From an uncultured Oscillospiraceae bacterium (GTDB taxonomy: Bacteria > Bacillota > Clostridia > Oscillospirales > Oscillospiraceae), in NCBI GenBank assembly GCA_900756715.1, contig CAAELC010000142.1, positions 1-8,328 of the forward strand: 8,328 bases of DNA, given 5' to 3'. The notes beneath the pieces are model-generated. The model made no database searches, was not told the origin of the DNA, and was given only the letters and a program-made list of their open reading frames with translations. Both the position numbers and the translations under genes were made by a program. This document shows, one piece after another, positions 1 to 4,718 of the stretch. Every line of letters starts with the position of its first letter. Position 1 is the first letter of the stretch.

Positions 1-45
1 CCGTCCTTCGGACGGCTTCCTGCGGCCCGTACCTGCGCCTTGCAG
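1..45 (+). repeat. Right-hand end of a third, partial copy of the four-way-junction intergenic repeat
   Basis: The window opens with a perfect hairpin, CCGTCC / ttc loop / GGACGG (1-15), followed by a tail (20-45) that aligns without gaps to the tail of the complete element at 2051-2076. Shared blocks include CTGCG, CCCG, ACC and a terminal TGCAG. Bases 26-45 also match 17 of 20 positions of the reverse complement of the left end of the element at 4481-4594. The hairpin has the same 3-nt-loop form as the inner hairpins of the complete copies and sits where their third hairpin sits. The rest of the element would lie left of the window. The closing 11-bp arm is more diverged here than in the other two copies, so this may be an older copy. 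Confidence 0.55.
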
Positions 46-152
46 GAATTCTGCCCTATCGCAGCCAAAGCAGGGTTTTGGCATACAGAGCATCCTGCCA
101 AGGATATGGCGCTATGATGGATGTTCCCCGGAGCTTGCTTCATCATGATTGG
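46..152. other. Intergenic stretch with no recognised gene
   Basis: No coding region with a plausible ribosome binding site was found on either strand. The only structure seen is a small hairpin, GCCAAA (64-69) with TTTGGC (77-82), which has no adjacent T run and so is not a convincing terminator. Confidence 0.4.
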
Positions 153-215
153 TCATGCCGTATATTTCGCGCTGCCAAAGGCCAATAAGCCCTGGGCATC
201 ACAGGGGATGCTGGA
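153..215 (-). pseudogene. Decayed C-terminal remnant of a second peptide-binding SBP gene
   Basis: Bases 153-215 align without gaps to 324-386, the last 21 codons of the intact SBP gene, with 50 of 63 identities by hand count. This includes an exact 17-base match (189-205 with 360-376). On the minus strand it reads SSIPCDAQGLLAFGSAKYTA followed by a TGA stop, against SGITCDAQGLWDFGDAKYTA in the intact protein. The alignment includes the stop position. Similarity fades just upstream (about 216-228), possibly after a deletion of about a dozen bases, and an in-frame stop lies slightly further upstream. It therefore cannot be an intact gene. The simplest reading is that two SBP paralogs once stood in tandem and the downstream one was almost wholly deleted. 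Confidence 0.65.
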
Positions 216-238
216 GCATACGATAGCGGAAAAATGTG

Positions 239-263
239 CAATTATGACAACCGGTCATAATTG
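239..263. repeat. Perfect 10-bp inverted repeat, possible operator or RNA hairpin
   Basis: The arms CAATTATGAC (239-248) and GTCATAATTG (254-263) are exact reverse complements separated by 5 bases. It is AT-rich in a GC-rich setting and lies between the SBP terminator and the decayed SBP remnant. It has the size and symmetry of a dimeric repressor site, but no intact gene in the window starts next to it. It may be a leftover regulatory site of the deleted paralog or a secondary transcript-end hairpin. No regulator family could be assigned. Confidence 0.45.
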
Positions 264-271
264 ATGCCACG

Positions 272-306
272 AAAAACTCCCGGCAGGTTGGTGCCCGCCG
301 GGAGTT
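272..306 (-). terminator. Intrinsic terminator of the SBP gene
   Basis: The arms AACTCCCGGC (275-284) and GCCGGGAGTT (297-306) form a perfect 10-bp GC-rich stem with a 12-base loop that can pair further by two G-C pairs. Read on the minus strand, the stem is followed at once by a T run (A run at 272-276 on the plus strand). It lies 18 bases past the SBP stop codon, so it should end that transcript and separate the gene from whatever lies to the left. Confidence 0.88.
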
Positions 307-323
307 CATTTTGCTGTTATCGA

Positions 324-1685
324 TTATGCTGTGTATTTCGCATCGCCGAAGTCCCACAGGCCCTGGGCATCACAGGTGATGCCGGAAAGGGAGGCGTGGC
401 AGTACAGCGGAGTCTTGCCCGTATCCTGCGGCAGCAGCACCGCCTCTTCGGCCAGCAGCTGCATGGCGCCCTTCACCAGCCCGATTCGGGCGGATTCTTC
501 GGTTTCTGTGTCGATTTTTGACAACATTTCGTCAAATTCTTCGCTATTATACTTAGCGTAGTTGCTTTCGCTTGCACTGGCGAACCAATGGAGCAGCACT
601 GCCTCATCCGGGTAGTCCAGGCTTACCGCCAGGTACAGCAGGTCGTATTCCCCGGCATCGCGGGCAGCCTTGTAGTCCTCATAATCCAGGGCATTTACGG
701 TCAGGTTCGTGGCATTGGCCAGCGCTTCTGGCACCGCCGGGGCGTCCTTCAAGGTCAGTAGGGTCATATTCTCCGGCAGGGTACCGGTCCCCTCTTCCCC
801 GGCCAGCAGACGCTTTACGGCCAGGTGGGTCTCCGCTTCGGACAGTTTTTCGGTATTCAGCACATAATAGCCGGTCACGCCGTTGCTGCCTGTTACCGGG
901 GTAATAGCATCCCCGGCGTAGCCAAAGGTCGCCTGCAGGGTGCCATCGGCGGCCAGAGTCTCCAGCGCGGCCAGATCGCCGTAGTAGTATTTTAGGGCGA
1001 GGCCGGCGGCGGGTTTCTCCCCGCGGTAGCCGGCATTGGGCTTCAGCGTAGCCACATTTTCGGTGATATCGGCAAGCGCGTAGCGGCCATTATAGGCCAT
1101 CTCGCCTTCCTTGATGGGCCAGAACGCCGGAGCCGCCAGCATGTGGGCAAAGCCGGAATAATCGCCCTCCAGCGTTACCACCAGCTTGCCGTCCTCGGTC
1201 GCTTCCAGGCCCAGCTCGCTTTCCTCGTTCTCGTAATCCTTGGCGCCCAGGATGATATCAAAGAGATACCGGCAGGGGCTATCCACCGCGCCGCTGATCA
1301 CGCGGGTCCAGGCAGTGATAAAGTCCTCGGCCTTTACAGGAGTGCCATCACTCCAGCAGGCACCCTCCCGCAGGGTAAAGGTATACACCGGGCGCTTGGC
1401 GGCGTCATCGGTGGCGGAGATCTCCCAGCTTTCGGCCGCGGCGCCCACCGCCTGGCCGTTTTCATCCACAGCGGTCAGTCCCTGGTACAGCATGCCCAGC
1501 ACGGCGCGGGCCGCCAGGCTGCCATCGTACAGGGCCGGGTCGGTATTGGCCGGCTGGCCCGGTACACCGATGGCCACCACGCCGGTATCGCTTACCGTGC
1601 CGGCCAGATATTCCTTTTTGCCGCCGCAGCCTACCATGGTAAGCACCAGGGTGAGAGCCAGCAGCAGTGCTATTATTTTCTTCAT
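324..1685 (-). CDS. Peptide ABC transporter substrate-binding lipoprotein (SBP family 5, OppA/DppA type)
   Basis: The 453-residue protein captures an extracellular ligand, most likely peptides, for an ABC importer. The N-terminus is a lipoprotein signal: MKK, a hydrophobic stretch (residues 4-18) and a lipobox MVGC with the lipidated Cys at 20. Mature features are those of bacterial extracellular solute-binding family 5: an early NTDPALYDG segment, the SWEIS...YTFTLREGACWSDGTPVKAED core (residues about 86-123) with W-S-D-G-T-P, the AWTRV...SPCRYLF region, and a C-terminal DYPDEAVLLHWFASASESNY block followed by a helical segment ending in LLPQ. It is short for the family (usually over 500 residues). 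The shortage is in the central ligand-covering part, so the ligand may differ from ordinary oligopeptides. The start is fixed by GGAGG at 1697-1693, seven bases ahead of ATG. No permease or ATPase genes are in view. It has its own promoter and terminator, so it may work as an orphan SBP feeding a transporter encoded elsewhere. Confidence 0.92.
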   Translation of the reverse strand: MKKIIALLLALTLVLTMVGCGGKKEYLAGTVSDTGVVAIGVPGQPANTDPALYDGSLAARAVLGMLYQGLTAVDENGQAVGAAAESWEISATDDAAKRPVYTFTLREGACWSDGTPVKAEDFITAWTRVISGAVDSPCRYLFDIILGAKDYENEESELGLEATEDGKLVVTLEGDYSGFAHMLAAPAFWPIKEGEMAYNGRYALADITENVATLKPNAGYRGEKPAAGLALKYYYGDLAALETLAADGTLQATFGYAGDAITPVTGSNGVTGYYVLNTEKLSEAETHLAVKRLLAGEEGTGTLPENMTLLTLKDAPAVPEALANATNLTVNALDYEDYKAARDAGEYDLLYLAVSLDYPDEAVLLHWFASASESNYAKYNSEEFDEMLSKIDTETEESARIGLVKGAMQLLAEEAVLLPQDTGKTPLYCHASLSGITCDAQGLWDFGDAKYTA

Positions 1686-1719
1686 CGCTCGTCCTCCGTA
1701 TCAGGGTAGATTTTCCCCC

Positions 1720-1748
1720 AGTATACCGCATTTCCCGGCATTTGAAAA
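1720..1748 (-). promoter_or_regulatory. Sigma-70-type promoter of the SBP gene
   Basis: On the minus strand, TTTTCA (1748-1743) and TATACT (1725-1720) are separated by exactly 17 bases. The -10 box matches consensus at 5 of 6 and the -35 at 4 of 6. It lies about 35 bases upstream of the SBP start codon, giving a short leader that includes the GGAGG site. Confidence 0.6.
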
Positions 1749-1863
1749 GGGGGTCCGGTCTCATCTTGCCCGCTGGGAACATTTTTCCTGTCCTGCCATA
1801 AATAATTCCAGCCACGGGAAGTCCCAAATCCATTTACGATTCTATTACAAAACGCCTAATTCG

Positions 1864-1892
1864 TTGCTTTTATCCTCATTCGGCGCTATAAT
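1864..1892 (+). promoter_or_regulatory. Sigma-70-type promoter for the desulfurase-thiI operon
   Basis: TTGCTT (1864-1869) and a perfect TATAAT (1887-1892) are separated by 17 bases. Transcription would start near 1899, leaving a leader of about 240 nt before the GTG start at 2141. It is the best promoter match in the window and points away from the SBP promoter. The long leader carries a hairpin and a complete structured repeat. Confidence 0.72.
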
Positions 1893-1927
1893 TATTTGAT
1901 AGATAGACTGCTGGTTTGCGCTCATCC

Positions 1928-1953
1928 GGGGGAGGCTTTTTTGCTCCTCCTCC
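1928..1953 (+). other. Leader hairpin upstream of the desulfurase gene
   Basis: GGGGGAGG (1928-1935) can pair with CCTCCTCC (1946-1953), including one G-U pair, around a T-rich 10-base loop. The T run is in the loop rather than after the stem, so it is not a standard terminator. It would form at the very start of the predicted leader. No known riboswitch or T-box pattern was recognised. Confidence 0.4.
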
Positions 1954-1956
1954 ACG

Positions 1957-2082
1957 GGGCCCGGCAGCAGCCGGACGGCGGGCGCAGCCCCGCCGCCGCA
2001 GGCGGCGAAAGCAGGCGATGCCTGCCTTGCCCCGGCGCAGCCGGGGCGGGCTGCGCCCCGAACCCGCACCCTGCAGGGGCCC
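1957..2082 (+). repeat. Structured intergenic repeat, copy 1 (four-way junction)
   Basis: The core is an 11-bp outer stem, GGGCGCAGCCC (1980-1990) with GGGCTGCGCCC (2048-2058). It encloses three hairpins in a row: GCCGCC/gca/GGCGGC (1992-2006), GCAGGC/gat/GCCTGC (2011-2025) and CCCCGGC/gca/GCCGGGG (2030-2046). Unpaired linkers are 1, 4, 4 and 1 bases. A weaker outer stem extends it: GCAG with CTGC (2071-2074), then GGGCCC (1957-1962) with GGGCCC (2077-2082). The arrangement matches the element at 4481-4594, with the same 11-base arms and the same number and order of hairpins, but the hairpin sequences differ on both sides in a pairing-preserving way. It lies between promoter and start codon of the desulfurase gene, so it should be transcribed into the leader. 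Confidence 0.85.
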
Positions 2083-2140
2083 TATGAGGGGCCGCAGCGG
2101 TCGGCCCGCCCGAAAACCATCACCTTGTAGGAGGCACCCC

Positions 2141-3277
2141 GTGGAATGTTACCTGGATAACAGCGCCACCACCGCCGTTTCCCCCGAAGCGGCCACCCTG
2201 GCGCTGCACATAATGACCGAAGAATACGGCAACCCCTCCTCGCTGCACCGCCGGGGCTTTTTGGCGGAGCGTGCCATGACCGAGGCCCGGGGGCAGGTGG
2301 CCGCCGTGCTGCACTGCCGCCCCGAGGAGATCATCTTTACCGCGGGGGGGACGGAAAGCAATAATATTGCCCTGCTGGGGGCCGCCCGTGCCATGAAGCG
2401 CCGGGGCAACCGCATCGTCACCACCGCCGTGGAGCACCATTCCGTTCTTGCCATCTGCAAGGCGCTGGAAAATGAGGGCTTTGAGGTCATTACCGTGGCG
2501 CCCGATGAAAGCGGGCATATCACCCCGGAGGCGATGGCCGCCGCCTGCAATGAAAAGACCATCCTGGCCTCCTGCATGATGGTGAACAGCGAGACCGGCG
2601 CCATCCATGACCTGCCCGCCATTGCCGCCGCCTGCCGCCGCAAAAGCCCCAACCTCATCTTCCACGCTGACTGCGTGCAGTCCTTCTGCCGCCTGCCTAT
2701 AGATCCCGTCAAATGGGGGATACAGCTTGTCAGCGTCAGCGGACACAAAATCCACGCCCCCAAAGGCACCGGCGCTCTCTACATCGCCAAGGGCACCCGG
2801 CTGCTGCCGCCCCTTTATGGCTCCGGGCAGGAAAAGGGGCTGCGCCCCGGCACCGAGAATGTCCCCGGCATTGCCGCCATGGGGCTGGCTGCCCAGCTGA
2901 TGAACGACCACTGTGCGGAAAATTTTGCGCATTTTACGGCGCTGCGGCAGCGAATGATTACAAAATTATCACAATCCCCCGCCGTCTGCATCAATTCCCC
3001 CGCCGATGCCGCACCTTACATTGTGAACTGCTCGGTTCAGGGCATTCGCAGCGAGGTGATGATCCACTATCTGGAGCAGTTCGGCATCTATGTTTCCAGC
3101 GGCAGCGCCTGTGCCAAGGGAGAGCGCAGCCATGTACTGACCGCCATGGGGCTTTCCCGTGACCGTATCGACTCCGCCGTGCGGGTGAGCATGACCGACA
3201 CCACCACCCCGGAAGAGATCGACGAATTCTGCCGCCGCCTGCTGGAGGGCGAGGCCACCCTGACCAAACGAAGATAA
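2141..3277 (+). CDS. NifS/IscS-like cysteine desulfurase
   Basis: This is a PLP enzyme of 378 residues that converts L-cysteine to L-alanine and carries the released sulfur as a persulfide. Being directly upstream of thiI, it is probably ThiI's sulfur donor. Visible motifs are YLDNSATT at the N-terminus, GGTESNN (cofactor binding), VEHHSV with His99/His100, SVSGHKIHAPKG with the Schiff-base Lys203, and the catalytic loop SSGSACAKG with Cys324. It ends at the length usual for the family, so it is complete. The GTG at 2141 is chosen because GGAGG lies at 2130-2134 with 6-base spacing and the conserved domain begins at residue 4. The open frame reaches back to 1916 as Arg/Ala/Pro-rich noise through the structured repeat, so earlier starts are unlikely. 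The alternative of general Fe-S supply (IscS/SufS role) cannot be excluded, though no Fe-S scaffold gene is adjacent. Confidence 0.94.
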   Translation: MECYLDNSATTAVSPEAATLALHIMTEEYGNPSSLHRRGFLAERAMTEARGQVAAVLHCRPEEIIFTAGGTESNNIALLGAARAMKRRGNRIVTTAVEHHSVLAICKALENEGFEVITVAPDESGHITPEAMAAACNEKTILASCMMVNSETGAIHDLPAIAAACRRKSPNLIFHADCVQSFCRLPIDPVKWGIQLVSVSGHKIHAPKGTGALYIAKGTRLLPPLYGSGQEKGLRPGTENVPGIAAMGLAAQLMNDHCAENFAHFTALRQRMITKLSQSPAVCINSPADAAPYIVNCSVQGIRSEVMIHYLEQFGIYVSSGSACAKGERSHVLTAMGLSRDRIDSAVRVSMTDTTTPEEIDEFCRRLLEGEATLTKRR

Positions 3278-3292
3278 GGAGTTTTTTCCTGC

Positions 3293-4468
3293 ATGAAAGA
3301 GATCATTCTGCTGAAGAGCGGTGAGATCGCCCTAAAGGGCCTCAACCGCAGCACCTTTGAAGATATCATGGCCAAAAACGCCCGCCGCCGCCTGCAGCCG
3401 CTAGGGGAATTCAAGATCTGGCATGCCCAATCCACCACCTATGTGCAGCCCCTCACCGAGGGCGTGGACATGGATGAGGCGGTTCGCCGCCTGCAGACGG
3501 TATTTGGCATTGTGGCCGTGACCAAGAGCTGCGTGGTGGAAAAGGACTTTTCGGTCATCTGCCCCGCCGCCGCGGAATACTTTGCCGAACAGCTTACCGC
3601 CGCCCGCACCTTTAAGGTGGAGGCCAAGCGCAGCGATAAGGCCTTCCCGATGAAAAGCCCGGAGATCAGCCGGGAGCTGGGCGGGTACCTGCTTTCCCGC
3701 TTCCATCACCTCAAGGTAAAGGTGGAGCAGCCCGAGATCACCATTACCGTGGAGATCCGGGAGCAGGGTGCCTATATCCACGCCAATCAGCTGCCCGGCG
3801 CAGGCGGCATCCCCGTGGGGACCGGCGGGCGGGCCTTGCTGCTGCTCTCCGGCGGTATTGATAGCCCGGTGGCCGGCTACATGATGGCGAAGCGGGGCCT
3901 TGAGCTCGCCGCCGTGCATTTTGCCTCGCCGCCCTACACCAGCGACCGTGCCCGCCAGAAGGTGCTGGACCTGGCCCAGGAGCTGACCCCCTATACCGGC
4001 CGCATCCGGCTGTTTGTGGTGCCGTTCACCAAATTGCAGGAGCTGCTGCGGGAGCGCTGCCCCGAGGACTACTTTACCATTTTGATGCGCCGCTACATGA
4101 TGCGGGTGGCCGAGCGAATTGCCCTGCGGGAGGACTGCGGCGCGCTGATCACCGGCGAAAGCCTGGGGCAGGTGGCCAGCCAGACCATGCAGGCCATTGG
4201 CTGCACCGACCTTGCCTGCCGACTGCCGGTGCTGCGTCCCTGCATCGGCATGGATAAGGAGGAGATCGTGCGCATCAGCCGCAAGATTGAGACCTTTGAG
4301 ACCTCCATCCTGCCCTACGAGGACTGCTGCACCGTATTTACCCCCCGCCATCCCAAGACCAAGCCCACCGTAGCCGCCGTGGAGGCCATCGAGGCTGAAA
4401 TGGCCATTCCGGAGGAGCTGGTGGCCGAGGCCGCCGAGCAGGCGGAGCTTAATATCATCCGCTATTAA
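3293..4468 (+). CDS. thiI: ThiI: tRNA uridine(8) 4-thiouridine synthetase
   Basis: The 391-residue enzyme adenylates U8 of tRNA with ATP and replaces the oxygen with sulfur delivered by a cysteine desulfurase. Order of parts: a ferredoxin-like N-terminal region starting KEIILLKSGEIALKGLNR, a THUMP RNA-binding region (about 60-165), then the PP-loop ATPase domain with SGGIDSP at 186-192, GESLGQVASQT near 286-296, and the conserved PYEDCCTVF segment with Cys345/Cys346. It stops just after ELNIIRY, so it lacks the C-terminal rhodanese domain of E. coli ThiI. This short form is typical of Firmicutes and relies on the partner desulfurase for sulfur transfer. A 15-base gap separates it from the desulfurase, and its AAGGAG (3276-3281) overlaps that gene's stop codon, showing an operon and possible translational coupling. 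A role in thiamine thiazole synthesis is possible but no thiamine genes are nearby. Confidence 0.96.
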   Translation: MKEIILLKSGEIALKGLNRSTFEDIMAKNARRRLQPLGEFKIWHAQSTTYVQPLTEGVDMDEAVRRLQTVFGIVAVTKSCVVEKDFSVICPAAAEYFAEQLTAARTFKVEAKRSDKAFPMKSPEISRELGGYLLSRFHHLKVKVEQPEITITVEIREQGAYIHANQLPGAGGIPVGTGGRALLLLSGGIDSPVAGYMMAKRGLELAAVHFASPPYTSDRARQKVLDLAQELTPYTGRIRLFVVPFTKLQELLRERCPEDYFTILMRRYMMRVAERIALREDCGALITGESLGQVASQTMQAIGCTDLACRLPVLRPCIGMDKEEIVRISRKIETFETSILPYEDCCTVFTPRHPKTKPTVAAVEAIEAEMAIPEELVAEAAEQAELNIIRY

Positions 4469-4480
4469 ATTTACAAATGA

Positions 4481-4594
4481 CTGCAAAGGGCAGGCACGGG
4501 CGCAGCCCCCGGCGGCAAAGCCGCCGCTGCGGCCGAAGGCCGCAGAAACCGCCCGCAGGGCGGTTTGGGCTGCGCCCCGGCCACCCGGCTGCAG
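4481..4594 (+). repeat. Structured intergenic repeat, copy 2 (four-way junction, best preserved)
   Basis: The 11-bp outer stem GGGCGCAGCCC (4498-4508) with GGGCTGCGCCC (4567-4577) is identical to copy 1. It encloses CGGCGGC/aaa/GCCGCCG (4510-4526), CTGCGGCC/gaa/GGCCGCAG (4527-4545) and AAACCGCCC/gca/GGGCGGTTT (4546-4566). Only one base (4509) is unpaired around the junction, so nearly all of 4498-4577 is base paired. Outside this, CTGCA (4481-4485) and TGCAG (4590-4594) close an imperfect terminal inverted repeat of about 28 bases. It lies 12 bases after the thiI stop. There is no T run after the stem, so it is not a standard intrinsic terminator on the plus strand, though so stable a fold could pause polymerase or protect the 3' end of the upstream mRNA. 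Confidence 0.88.
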
Positions 4595-4610
4595 AAAAAA
4601 TATTTTCCAT

Positions 4611-4640
4611 CCGACAAAATTCACAGCTTATTCGTATTCT
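4611..4640 (+). promoter_or_regulatory. Weak promoter candidate for the CinA-sortase fusion gene
   Basis: CCGACA (4611-4616) and TATTCT (4635-4640) are 18 bases apart, each matching consensus at 4 of 6. The surrounding 4596-4700 is AT-rich compared with the genes, as expected for a promoter region. Another pair, TTGCAG (4644-4649) and TATGCT (about 4668-4673), has a less favourable spacing of about 19. Which one is used, if either, is not clear from sequence. Confidence 0.3.
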
Positions 4641-4718
4641 ATTTGCAGCCGCGAAAAAACTTTGCGGTATGCTATTCTTAACTAATTGTGTCCATACATA
4701 GGAGGGGAACGCCGTCCC

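Noticed and set aside
1928..1953. The leader hairpin as an intrinsic terminator or attenuator
   Set aside because: The T run is inside the loop, not after the stem, and no competing anti-terminator pairing or T-box/riboswitch core was seen.
1957..2082. A CRISPR array, because of repeated GC-rich blocks
   Set aside because: There are no regularly spaced direct repeats with unique spacers. The repetition is nested inverted repeats within a single element.
1896..2087. A 63-codon frame in the operon leader that could be a leader peptide
   Set aside because: It starts almost at the predicted transcript start without a ribosome binding site, runs through the structured repeat, and shows no run of regulatory codons.
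1916..2140. A longer N-terminus for the cysteine desulfurase, starting at 1916
   Set aside because: The extra 75 residues are Arg/Pro/Ala-rich translation of the repeat. The GTG at 2141 has a well-placed GGAGG and begins right at the conserved domain.
2120..2932. A 270-codon open frame on the minus strand opposite the desulfurase
   Set aside because: The composition is artefactual (Gly/His-rich) and it fully overlaps an enzyme with intact catalytic residues.
4498..4577. The repeat as a tRNA or other cloverleaf RNA gene
   Set aside because: It has four stems like a tRNA, but the loops are only 3 bases. There is no anticodon loop, T-loop motif or CCA-end arrangement, and the arms are too long.
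3401..4624. A 407-codon open frame on the minus strand opposite thiI
   Set aside because: thiI on the plus strand has all its conserved motifs. The antisense frame is Gly/His/Leu-rich with no domain, a by-product of high GC.
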